42,149 nucleotides of DNA, from the NCBI GenBank assembly GCA_949840805.1, contig CATKXR010000043.1:1-42149 (forward strand). The letters are read 5' to 3'. Below, in pieces: positions 17,138 through 24,437 of this stretch (its first letter is position 1; every line of letters begins with the position of its first letter). The stretch comes from an uncultured Lachnospiraceae bacterium (lineage in GTDB: Bacteria > Bacillota > Clostridia > Lachnospirales > Lachnospiraceae). The notes below the pieces were generated by a model. The model did no database searches. It was given only the letters and a program-made list of their open reading frames with translations, and was not told the DNA's origin. The translations under genes were made by a program, and so were the position numbers.

Positions 17138-17212
17138 CCAGATCCACATACATATCATATTCTTTCTGCCAGGCGAATATACTTCCTATAACCATCTATA
17201 TCGAGGCTTTCT

Positions 17213-18484
17213 ATGAAAAAAAACATCTCAGCCACTGCTGTGGATTCCCCTTCTCAGGGTTTTTTACAGGTAAATGTGGTCAACATTGAGAACAATTTCC
17301 CTATTCAAAACGCCACGGTCTCCATCTCTTATACAGGAGATCCTGACAGCGCCATCGAGAAAATTACCACCAACTCTTCCGGACAGACGGAGCAAATCTC
17401 CTTATCGGCACCGCCTCTAGAATACAGTTTACAGCCCGGAGATAACCAGCCTTACTCAGAATACAACCTACAAATCTCTGCCCCAGGTTTCAAGACCGCC
17501 TACATTTCCGGAACGGAGATCCTCCCCACTGCCACAGCCATCCAGCCTGTACGCTTAGAGCCGGAAAGCGATCCGGAATCTCAGGAAAACCCTATCGTGA
17601 TACCAGAACATACACTATATGGCAATTATCCGCCAAAGATCGCCGAAGCTGAGATCCAGCCTGTGGGAGAAAGCGGCGAGATCGTCCTGAGCCGGGTGGT
17701 TGTGCCTCAGACCATAGTGGTCCATGATGGCGTTCCGACTGACTCCACTGCCCGGGATTACTATGTTCCCTACAGGGATTATATCAAAAACGTGGCCTCC
17801 AGTGAGATCTATGCCACATGGCCCCAGGCAACCATTACGGCTAATGTTCTGGCCATTATGAGCTTTACCTTAAACCGGGTATACACAGAACATTACAGAA
17901 ATCGGGGATACGATTTTACCATTACCTCTTCCACTGCCTTTGACCATAAATGGATCCATGGAAGAAACATTTATGAGAGCATTTCCGTGATCGTAGACGA
18001 GATCTTTGACAATTATTTGTCCCGCCCCGAAGTCAAACAACCCATCCTGACTCAATATTGTGACGGCAGGCAGGTACAATGCCTTCATCGTGGCTGGATG
18101 ACCCAGTGGGGTTCCTGTGACCTGGGCGAACAAGGCTACAGCCCTATCGAGATTATCCGAAGTTTCTATGGAGATAATATGTATATCAACACCGCGGAGG
18201 AAATCTCCGGAATCCCATCCTCCTGGCCGGGTTACAATCTAAATTTGGGAACTTCGGGCCAAAAGGTCGCCCACGTCCAGGAACAGTTAAATGCTATATC
18301 TTCCGTTTATTCTGCTATTCCCAGAATCATCCCTGACGGAATCTACGGCCCTGCCACGGCAGCATCAGTCAGGGTGTTCCAGTCTGTGTTCGGACTGCCT
18401 CAGACCGGTGTGATAGATTTTGCCACCTGGTACAAAATCTCCCATATTTATGTGGCCGTATCCGGAATCGGAGAATTAAATTAA
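17213..18484 (+). CDS. SpoIID/LytB-like protein with C-terminal peptidoglycan-binding domain
   Basis: A 423-residue protein of a type common in spore-forming Clostridia. Residues 17-115 look like a carboxypeptidase-regulatory/Ig-like fold (VNVVNIENNFPIQNATVSI). Residues 185-330 resemble SpoIID/LytB: the segment YIKNVASSEIYATWP contains Glu198 at the position of the essential Glu of SpoIID, a lytic transglycosylase acting on spore cortex or engulfment peptidoglycan. Residues about 345-415 are a PG_binding_1 domain (DGIYGPATAASVRVFQ). No signal peptide is evident, so it may act in the mother cell or spore coat. It is followed by a strong terminator. Confidence 0.72.
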   Translation: MKKNISATAVDSPSQGFLQVNVVNIENNFPIQNATVSISYTGDPDSAIEKITTNSSGQTEQISLSAPPLEYSLQPGDNQPYSEYNLQISAPGFKTAYISGTEILPTATAIQPVRLEPESDPESQENPIVIPEHTLYGNYPPKIAEAEIQPVGESGEIVLSRVVVPQTIVVHDGVPTDSTARDYYVPYRDYIKNVASSEIYATWPQATITANVLAIMSFTLNRVYTEHYRNRGYDFTITSSTAFDHKWIHGRNIYESISVIVDEIFDNYLSRPEVKQPILTQYCDGRQVQCLHRGWMTQWGSCDLGEQGYSPIEIIRSFYGDNMYINTAEEISGIPSSWPGYNLNLGTSGQKVAHVQEQLNAISSVYSAIPRIIPDGIYGPATAASVRVFQSVFGLPQTGVIDFATWYKISHIYVAVSGIGELN

Positions 18485-18504
18485 AAATCTCAAGACACAG
18501 CAAA

Positions 18505-18547
18505 AACGGGTGGACTGCCAAAGCTGAAAGCCCTGCAGCCACCCGTT
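18505..18547 (+). terminator. Rho-independent terminator
   Basis: Perfect 9-bp stem AACGGGTGG (18505-18513) and CCACCCGTT (18539-18547), followed by CTTTTTTC. It ends the SpoIID-like gene 20 bp after its stop and lies just before the stop of the convergent hydrolase gene. Confidence 0.9.
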
Positions 18548-18571
18548 CTTTTTTCTTAAAGAGGCGGTCAT

Positions 18572-19378
18572 TTAACGGATCCGTTCTCCGATCCATCTCA
18601 GCACGTCCCCGATCACTTCATCCCTGCAATATTCATTAAAAATCTCATGGAACAGATTTCCGTAAATCTTCATCTGCTTGTCTTCAGACACTGCTTCCTT
18701 AAAGAAACGATACGTATCCTCCACGCTTACCAGTCCGTCCTTCTCTCCATGAAGCATAAATACCGGATACCGAAATGTCCCGGCCTGCTTTTCAAACCAG
18801 GCAAGTCCGTCACAGATAGCATAACATAATCCGGTGGTGAAGGTCTTTGTGTTATATGGATCCTTCCCATACCAGTCCACCACCTCCGCCACGGAACACA
18901 CCCCGGCTCCCAGCTCATTAGGAAGCATGGTATGCACATCCAGATCTTTTGGCACTCCGGTAATCAAACCGCCGATATCGTAAGTCAGAGCCCCGCTGGT
19001 GATGATCCCCCGCAGCTTTTGATCCGGATATTTAACCCCATACAAAGCCACTGTGAAGCCGCCCATACTATGTCCGATCAAAAATACCGGAATATCCGGA
19101 TTTTCCCGGACGGCCATCTTTACCACTTCATGGGTATCATCCAACAGCTCATTAAAATCCCCATAATAGGTGCGCTCCCCCTCAGAGCGGCCATGGCCCC
19201 GATGGTCAAAGCGGTATGTGCTGATCCCGGCCCGGTGAAATAAATCTGCAAAATAGTCATACCGCCCCTGGTGCTCGCACAGGCCGTGGACAATCACCGC
19301 CGCTGCTTTTGCCTCTTCTGCGATCTCCCTGTTAAGATAAAGCCGCGTCCCGTCAAATGAAGAAAACATTTCACCCAT
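18572..19378 (-). CDS. Alpha/beta hydrolase, monoacylglycerol lipase/lysophospholipase type
   Basis: A 268-residue serine hydrolase of the Hydrolase_4 family. The triad is visible: Ser104 in GHSMGG, Asp214 in LHGEKDGLVS and His244 in NLFHEIFNE. The oxyanion region is VHGLCEHQGRY (30-40) and FDHRGHGRSEG is the family signature. Likely a cytosolic lipase or esterase acting on monoacylglycerols or lysophospholipids; the exact substrate cannot be read. It is monocistronic, with a promoter and an unusually short leader just upstream. Confidence 0.88.
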   Translation of the reverse strand: MGEMFSSFDGTRLYLNREIAEEAKAAAVIVHGLCEHQGRYDYFADLFHRAGISTYRFDHRGHGRSEGERTYYGDFNELLDDTHEVVKMAVRENPDIPVFLIGHSMGGFTVALYGVKYPDQKLRGIITSGALTYDIGGLITGVPKDLDVHTMLPNELGAGVCSVAEVVDWYGKDPYNTKTFTTGLCYAICDGLAWFEKQAGTFRYPVFMLHGEKDGLVSVEDTYRFFKEAVSEDKQMKIYGNLFHEIFNEYCRDEVIGDVLRWIGERIR

Positions 19379-19395
19379 CTTGTAACCCTCCTCAT

Positions 19396-19425
19396 ATTAT
19401 ATTTGATACTGCCAGTTTAACACAA
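19396..19425 (-). promoter_or_regulatory. Candidate promoter of the alpha/beta hydrolase gene
   Basis: On the minus strand TTGTGT (19420-19425) and TATAAT (19396-19401) are 18 bp apart. The ribosome binding site GAGGAGGG follows almost at once and the ATG is at 19378, so the mRNA leader would be only about 10-15 nt. Confidence 0.5.
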
Positions 19426-19521
19426 ATGCCATATCCAATACAATAGGCTGTCTGTAAACAAGAACCATTGATTTACAATCCGCGCAGCCAGCAGCTCTTC
19501 ACACAAACACGTTCAAAAATG

Positions 19522-20469
19522 TCAGAAAGATGAACATCGATCCTTAACGGAAAGGGTCACTTCCACCAGCTCCGGCGGATTCATCACCCGCATCAGAAAA
19601 TGATTGCCCAATCCCCTGCTTACCACAAGATGCCTTCCTTTTTCCTGAAAATGCCCTCCATCGTACTTCGGGAAAAAAGTCATATCCGGCGACAGGAGCC
19701 CGCCCAGCCCGGGGATACGAATAATCCCTCCATGAATGTGACCGGAAAATGTAAGGTCCGCCCCCCAGTCCCGGTAAGCCGGATAATAAAGAGGATTATG
19801 AGACAATAAAATATTAAAACAGGACGAATCTGCCTTTCCCAAAGCTGTCTCCACATCTCTTTTTGTAAAGCAGATCCCTCTCCTGTATTCTCTCAACCGG
19901 TCTTTGTAATAAATCATCGGCGTCACCAGCCCATACATTTTCAAATAAGCGCCTTTATGGGAGATCGTACACCAGTTATTCTCAAGCACCTTAACGCCCA
20001 TGCTCTCTAAATGTCTTATAAGCCTCGCCTGGCCGCTCCCTTTCAAACACTGTTCATGATTTCCCACAACATAATAAATCCCTTTCCGGGCGGCTGCCGG
20101 CACATGCCTTTCAGCCATTCCTGAATCCCTGGCTTTCCTGATGCAGAATGCCTGGTTCTGCCTGCAAAGCTGCCGGCACAAATCCAGCAGTCGTACCAAT
20201 GCCTGGCCGGAATTATCAGCCATATCTCCGGTCATAACGATCATATCCGGCTTTATCTTTTGTATTTCCTGCAGCAGCTTCTCGTTCCTCCTGCCAAAAA
20301 CAGCTCCATGAAGATCAGAAAGGTGAGCAATCCGAAATCCGTCAAACTGAGATGGGAGCTTTTCCGATATGATTTTATAATGAACAGTGTGGAACAAAAT
20401 CAATCCTTTCCGGGCCTCTGACCCTGGGCAAATTTGTGAAAACCGAAAATCCCGCCTGCCGTCTTCCAT
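19522..20469 (-). CDS. Metallophosphoesterase
   Basis: A calcineurin-like phosphoesterase of the YaeI/YkuE kind. All metal-binding motifs are present, in order: SDLHG (51-55), GDMADN (81-86), GNHE (136-139), LLSHNP and SGHIHGG. Members cleave phosphomonoesters or phosphodiesters using two metals; some act on lipid or nucleotide substrates. Between the second and third motifs is a basic insert (about 101-129) not usual in the core fold. The start is uncertain: I chose ATG 20469, but a TTG near residue 25, with GGAAAGG in front, would remove an N-terminal stretch that shows no homology. No membrane anchor is evident. Confidence 0.8.
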   Translation of the reverse strand: MEDGRRDFRFSQICPGSEARKGLILFHTVHYKIISEKLPSQFDGFRIAHLSDLHGAVFGRRNEKLLQEIQKIKPDMIVMTGDMADNSGQALVRLLDLCRQLCRQNQAFCIRKARDSGMAERHVPAAARKGIYYVVGNHEQCLKGSGQARLIRHLESMGVKVLENNWCTISHKGAYLKMYGLVTPMIYYKDRLREYRRGICFTKRDVETALGKADSSCFNILLSHNPLYYPAYRDWGADLTFSGHIHGGIIRIPGLGGLLSPDMTFFPKYDGGHFQEKGRHLVVSRGLGNHFLMRVMNPPELVEVTLSVKDRCSSF

Positions 20470-20583
20470 TTCGGATGGCAACAGTAAAAATTTATGTTCA
20501 GTCTACTATAAACAATATTTTTTGTCAATGCACCCTTTTCCCCTTCCTCCAATCGTTACATCCAAATAAATTTCATTTCCCCC

Positions 20584-20612
20584 TTGCCATCTAGTATTAA
20601 AAACTATATAAT
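20584..20612 (+). promoter_or_regulatory. Promoter of the DUF1836 gene
   Basis: TTGCCA (20584-20589) and TATAAT (20607-20612) are separated by 17 bp. The start codon is at 20631, so the transcript would begin within or next to the AGAGGTG ribosome binding site. Confidence 0.65.
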
Positions 20613-20630
20613 AGGGTCAGAGGTGACAAT

Positions 20631-21248
20631 ATGAAAAATAATAACGAGATACTATCCGATATCCTTACTCACTTGGACAACCTGTCCCATATCCGTTTAG
20701 ACAAGATTCCGGAGATTGACCTGTATATGGACCAGGTCACTTCCTTCATGGAGGATCATCTGGCAAAAACCAAACGCAGCCCGGAAGACAAAGTACTGAC
20801 CAAGACCATGATCAACAACTATGCAAAAAACCGCCTGCTCCCTCCCCCGGTCAAAAAGAAGTACTCCCGGCATCACATCCTGCTCCTGCTCTTTATTTAC
20901 TACTATAAGAGCCTCTTGTCCTTCAGCGATATAGAGCAATTGTTTGCCCCCATTACCGACCGGCATTTCAGCCCTTCCTCCGATTTATCGTTAAGCGATA
21001 TTTATGAAGAAGTGTTCTCCCTGGAACACGATCAGATGGAGAGACTGAAGGAAGACACCAAAGCAAAGTTTGACGCTTCCCTAACTACATTTGCAGAAGC
21101 AGACGAAGACGAACGGGAATATCTCCAGCTATTCGCCTTTATCAGCGAGCTGTCCTTTGACGTGTATTTAAAAAAGCAGATTATCGAAGGCATCATTGAC
21201 CAGCTCCGCGCAGAAGACACCGCCGGAAACACAGGAAAAAAAAGATAG
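20631..21248 (+). CDS. DUF1836 domain protein
   Basis: A 205-residue protein recognised by its central segment (SPEDKVLTKTMINNYAKNRL, then PPPVKKKYSRHHI and a run of Leu/Ile/Tyr). This is typical of DUF1836, a Firmicutes family with a MerR-like winged helix-turn-helix character. No enzymatic motif is visible. It probably binds DNA or protein in a regulatory role, but function is not established. It is a single gene with its own promoter and terminator. Confidence 0.8.
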   Translation: MKNNNEILSDILTHLDNLSHIRLDKIPEIDLYMDQVTSFMEDHLAKTKRSPEDKVLTKTMINNYAKNRLLPPPVKKKYSRHHILLLLFIYYYKSLLSFSDIEQLFAPITDRHFSPSSDLSLSDIYEEVFSLEHDQMERLKEDTKAKFDASLTTFAEADEDEREYLQLFAFISELSFDVYLKKQIIEGIIDQLRAEDTAGNTGKKR

Positions 21249-21269
21249 GAAACCTGATAAAATATATAA

Positions 21270-21299
21270 AATGTCCCTGTTTTTTACTCCAGGGACATT
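21270..21299 (+). terminator. Rho-independent terminator after the DUF1836 gene
   Basis: Perfect 10-bp stem AATGTCCCTG (21270-21279) and CAGGGACATT (21290-21299), with TTATACT after it on the plus strand. It lies 20 bp past the stop. Confidence 0.8.
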
Positions 21300-21311
21300 T
21301 ATACTCATAGT

Positions 21312-21381
21312 CATACTTATTGTCCAAATGATTCGGTATCTTTTATGGAAATGTTGAAACTGTGCCGGCAAATCATTTGAC
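21312..21381 (+). repeat. Interspersed repeat, copy B
   Basis: About 70 bp running CATACTTATTGTCCAAATGA ... GCCGGCAAATCATTTGAC on the plus strand. It matches copy A (10821-10889, opposite strand) at most positions over the whole length, including the central TTTATGGAAA and AAACTGTG blocks. Its right end runs into the 3' end of the TrpR/YerC-like gene and contains that gene's stop codon. Confidence 0.75.
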
Positions 21382-21678
21382 CCCTTGTTCATCTTTCAGC
21401 AGCCTGGCAAATACCATGTCATACCCATCACTGCCATAATTAAGCGAACGGTTCACACGGCTGATCGTAGCCGTAGACGCACCTGTTTTTTCGGCAATAT
21501 CCAGATAAGTCCTTTTTTCACGAAGCATCTTAGCCACTTCATATCGTTGGGACAATGACAGCAGCTCATTTACCGTACACACATCCTCAAAAAACGCATA
21601 ACACTCTTCCGGCGTCTCTAACGTCAGAATAGCCTGAAACAGATGGTCAACCGCATCTGTTTTGATCTTTTTATTCAT
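21373..21678 (-). CDS. TrpR/YerC-like transcriptional regulator
   Basis: A 101-residue member of the YerC/YecD family, relatives of the Trp repressor found in Firmicutes. The helix-turn-helix is clear: LSLSQRYEVAKMLREKRTY followed by IAEKTGASTATISRVNRSL. The start is ATG 21678, with a GGGGGAG site about 10 nt upstream; the frame open to 21765 lacks one. Family members bind DNA as dimers; the ligand and targets are unknown here. The last codons (GVK and the TGA) lie inside repeat copy B, so the native C-terminus may have been replaced. Confidence 0.85.
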   Translation of the reverse strand: MNKKIKTDAVDHLFQAILTLETPEECYAFFEDVCTVNELLSLSQRYEVAKMLREKRTYLDIAEKTGASTATISRVNRSLNYGSDGYDMVFARLLKDEQGVK

Positions 21679-22098
21679 AATAAACAGGCTCCCCCTTTTT
21701 CCTATCAAACCAGCCCGGTAATCCGCAACAAGCAAAGTACCGGAACGGTTAAAATAATTCAGCATCCAAAAGGATTCGCTTCTGATAGTTTAGCACAGTA
21801 AATTTGTAAAGTCCATACCTGTTTTTATTTTTTCAAAAGGGGGTGTCCGGATAAATGAAGTTCCGGGAGCCAGCAGTCATCATAACGCAGATATACTGTT
21901 TTGGGATCAAGGTGGGAAACTTTTAATGAAACGCTTGACTATTATCTTTCCTAAGAGATATACTTAAAAAAATTCGGAGTGTGCTGGCAAAGGATACTCA
22001 CGCATTTACAAAAATATATGGATGACAAAACGAAGGGAAAGACAAAACGGCGAACGGCAGAACAGTCCGGATCGCTGCCAAAGGTCAGAGCGTGACGA
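21679..22098. other. Non-coding region between the TrpR-like gene and the polyamine cassette
   Basis: No solid gene. It must hold the TrpR-like promoter on the minus strand (TTTACA near 21805 is a possible -35, with no good -10) and it holds the plus-strand promoter at 21935-21964. A 25-codon open frame (MDDKTKGKTKRRTAEQSGS...) ends at 22095, just before the zinc-ribbon gene. It has no ribosome binding site and I do not call it. Confidence 0.4.
21935..21964 (+). promoter_or_regulatory. Candidate promoter of the polyamine-type cassette
   Basis: TTGACT (21935-21940) and TATACT (21959-21964) with an 18-bp spacer. Transcription would start near 21971, giving a leader of about 130 nt before the first gene at 22099. 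Confidence 0.55.
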
Positions 22099-22431
22099 AT
22101 GGAAGAAAAAAGGATAGAAGGCTTGTGGGACTGCGCATATTGCGGCAGGAAAGCGATAAAAGCAAGATTCCGCGCTTGTACATCGTGCGGAAAGCCCCGG
22201 GGAATTGAAAATGTTTTTTATCTGCCTGAGGATTTAGATACGGCAGCTTTGACTCAGGAGGAAAAGGCGAGAACAACCAACGCGCCGGACTGGCTATGCG
22301 CATATTGTGGTTCCTATAATCGCTCAGATGTTTCCTGTTGTGTCAATTGCGGCGGAGATAAAACGGAGTCGAAGATCGATTACGGGATTCTTCACAAGCT
22401 GACCGGAAAATTATTTGGAAGAAAAGACTGA
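22099..22431 (+). CDS. Double zinc-ribbon protein, first gene of the polyamine-type cassette
   Basis: A 110-residue protein with two zinc ribbons: CAYCG...CTSCG (about residues 12-32) and CAYCG...CVNCG (about 68-88). The linker is acidic and the C-terminus basic. The paired CxxC pattern resembles RanBP2-type or rubredoxin-like ribbons, which bind protein or RNA. No catalytic domain. It is co-directional with speD 38 bp downstream. It may be an adaptor or sensor for the cassette; that is inference. Its ribosome binding site is weak. Confidence 0.75.
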   Translation: MEEKRIEGLWDCAYCGRKAIKARFRACTSCGKPRGIENVFYLPEDLDTAALTQEEKARTTNAPDWLCAYCGSYNRSDVSCCVNCGGDKTESKIDYGILHKLTGKLFGRKD

Positions 22432-22469
22432 TTGGAAGTCCATGAAAGAGAATGGTCGGGTAAGAGAAA

Positions 22470-22805
22470 ATGGCAATACAGATTATCGCAGATTTATATG
22501 ATTGTTCTATGCTTATTGACGATACCGGAGCAGTGACGGAGGCGGCCCATAAAGCCATTGAATACGTGGGCGCAAATATTGTGGAGGAATGTATTCACAA
22601 ATTCGAACCAGTTGGCATTACATATTTTGCAGTTATTTCCACTTCCCACTTTTCCATACATACCTGGCCGGAATATCAATATGCGGCAGTCGATATTTTT
22701 TCATGCAGGGATGATGTGGCGGATGGGATTGCGCAGCTGCTTAAGGATTTATTTGGTTCAAGGCGTGTTCGGATTCAGGCCATACAGCGTGATATCAAGG
22801 GTTAG
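22470..22805 (+). CDS. speD: SpeD-like pyruvoyl-dependent decarboxylase
   Basis: A 111-residue protein of the prokaryotic S-adenosylmethionine decarboxylase family, which self-cleaves to make a pyruvoyl cofactor and yields the aminopropyl donor for spermidine synthesis. The core SHFSIHTWPEYQYAAVDIF is unmistakable. Ser59 is the expected pyruvoyl residue, His64 aligns with the conserved processing His and Cys79 with the catalytic Cys. The residue before Ser59 is Thr58, where classical family members have Glu (ESH). Some SpeD homologues are known to have become ornithine or arginine decarboxylases, so the substrate is open. The partner aminopropyltransferase is encoded three genes downstream. 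Confidence 0.9.
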   Translation: MAIQIIADLYDCSMLIDDTGAVTEAAHKAIEYVGANIVEECIHKFEPVGITYFAVISTSHFSIHTWPEYQYAAVDIFSCRDDVADGIAQLLKDLFGSRRVRIQAIQRDIKG

Positions 22806-22830
22806 GAACTGTTAAAGAAGGAGGCGGAAT

Positions 22831-23922
22831 ATGTTTTATCGAGTAGGTACACTGCTCAATATAAAGGGCCGGCCGGGAAAGGTGATTGGCTATATCCAAT
22901 ATGTTAATCCTCAGGATTCCAATAAAGCATGGACGGAATATCGCATAAAAACATCAGATGGAGAAGTTTGGCTATCATGTGATGAAATATATGACGAATA
23001 TTCTATTTCATGGCCTGCAAACAATGTCAGAGGAAGAATTGGACCAGAATGGCATAAGGTCGATGAGGGGAAGCAGGTGGTCCGCTGTGCCGAAGGGGAT
23101 GTGGATGTAGATCCGGGTGAGAGCGCTGATTTTATAGAATATGAAGATGCATCGGAGGAGCACACACTTTCTGTTGAGGTTTGGGAAGACGGAAGTGAAT
23201 TTTCCAGGGGGGAATATATTGAAAAAAGCGATATTGTCGAGACCGGATATGAAAAGCATTCCGCCGGAAATGGAATATCTGCCAATCGGAACGTGCTGGT
23301 TATGGTGGGCATTTTGTGTATTGCTTATTTTGTGGCGCTTATAGGAAGCCGCGGTTCTTCGTACCTGGGCGTCAACAAAAATATCAGCAAATATTTAGAG
23401 GGTTCTGAAAAATATGTGTATGTAACTTCCCTTTCCGGCAATGAGAACCAGGAAGCAACGGTATATGCGTATAGTACGCCGGCGACAACCGATGATGTTG
23501 CCAAGGATATCATCCAGGGCATTGAGGGATATACCGAATCGGTGACCCAAAAGGATGATAAAAATAATCAGGAGATTGCCATTTTGACCAATAAGGAATA
23601 TTGCCTTGTATATCATCCGGAGAATGAGGAACAGAAGGTATATGTTCAGGTATCGGGCAGAAAGTATAATTACACATCAGATAATGCCCCTTACCGAATC
23701 TCAAGCGCCGGCACTTTATGGTACCGCAATCACTATTACAGCTCGGGCTACCCTTCGGATTCGTCTTCCTATAAAGGTACGCCGTCAGCCTATTCGATGT
23801 ACAACGGGACAACAATACATAATATAGGAAACGGTTATTTTGACAGTTATTCCAGTTCAATCCGGCAGTCAAGCATCAATAGTCGGCAGTCGTCCAACGG
23901 AGGATTGAGCAGCGGCAAATAA
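22831..23922 (+). CDS. DUF4178 membrane protein
   Basis: A 363-residue protein. Residues 1-140 match DUF4178: YRVGTLLNIKGRPGKVIGYI, then YRIKTSDGEVWLSCD and an acidic stretch. A membrane helix lies at about 153-172 (NVLVMVGILCIAYFVAL). An extracytoplasmic domain of about 190 residues follows, ending in a Ser/Tyr/Gly-rich, low-complexity tail. DUF4178 proteins have no assigned biochemistry, but I recall them beside SpeD, DUF350 and membrane spermidine synthase genes in other bacteria. A strong GAAGGAGG site precedes the ATG. Confidence 0.72.
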   Translation: MFYRVGTLLNIKGRPGKVIGYIQYVNPQDSNKAWTEYRIKTSDGEVWLSCDEIYDEYSISWPANNVRGRIGPEWHKVDEGKQVVRCAEGDVDVDPGESADFIEYEDASEEHTLSVEVWEDGSEFSRGEYIEKSDIVETGYEKHSAGNGISANRNVLVMVGILCIAYFVALIGSRGSSYLGVNKNISKYLEGSEKYVYVTSLSGNENQEATVYAYSTPATTDDVAKDIIQGIEGYTESVTQKDDKNNQEIAILTNKEYCLVYHPENEEQKVYVQVSGRKYNYTSDNAPYRISSAGTLWYRNHYYSSGYPSDSSSYKGTPSAYSMYNGTTIHNIGNGYFDSYSSSIRQSSINSRQSSNGGLSSGK

Positions 23923-23975
23923 ATTCCGTTTAAGAATTCTTTGAACGGGAAGATAATAAAAAAAGGAGAAAAATT

Positions 23976-24398
23976 ATGGTGACGGTTGTATTGGAGACAG
24001 TAGTTTATTTCTTTATCGGGCTGATTATGATGATGCTGGGGTATTGGTTGATTGATTTGGTGATTCCGGTGGATTTCCCAAACGAGATAAATGAGGGAAA
24101 TAAAGCTGTGGGCTGGGTGAGCGCGGGAATCTATGCGGGTCTTGGTTTTGTGATTCGTTCTGCTATCCTATCTGACGGAGCCGGCGAAGCGGCGGCGCTT
24201 TTGAATGGAGTGCTTGATACAGTAACTTATGCGGTAATTGGCATCGTCTCATTCATACTGGCATATTTTCTCGTGGATATCGTCAACAGAAAATTTAATT
24301 TTGGCATTGCTCTGAAGGAAAAGAATGAAGCGGCCGGAATCATGATATTTGGCATTTTCCTGGGAATTGCATTTATTGTCAGCGGCGTGATTCAATAA
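23976..24398 (+). CDS. DUF350 (YjfL-like) integral membrane protein
   Basis: A 140-residue protein with four predicted membrane helices in two similar halves (about 4-28, 46-64, 75-99 and 117-139). Each half has a FxxxYxxxDxV-like pattern (GYWLIDLVIP and AYFLVDIVNR), the internal duplication typical of DUF350/YjfL. Function is unknown; in E. coli the homologue sits beside a glutathionylspermidine-synthase-like gene, which again links the family to polyamines. An AAAAGGAG ribosome binding site is present, and the next gene starts 39 bp downstream. Confidence 0.8.
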   Translation: MVTVVLETVVYFFIGLIMMMLGYWLIDLVIPVDFPNEINEGNKAVGWVSAGIYAGLGFVIRSAILSDGAGEAAALLNGVLDTVTYAVIGIVSFILAYFLVDIVNRKFNFGIALKEKNEAAGIMIFGIFLGIAFIVSGVIQ

Positions 24399-24437
24399 AA
24401 CGGGGCTTTGTCCGGGCGAAGCGAAAGGAATATCACT

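Noticed and set aside
22017..22095. 25-codon basic peptide frame just before the zinc-ribbon gene
   Set aside because: No ribosome binding site and no conservation evidence available; probably chance.
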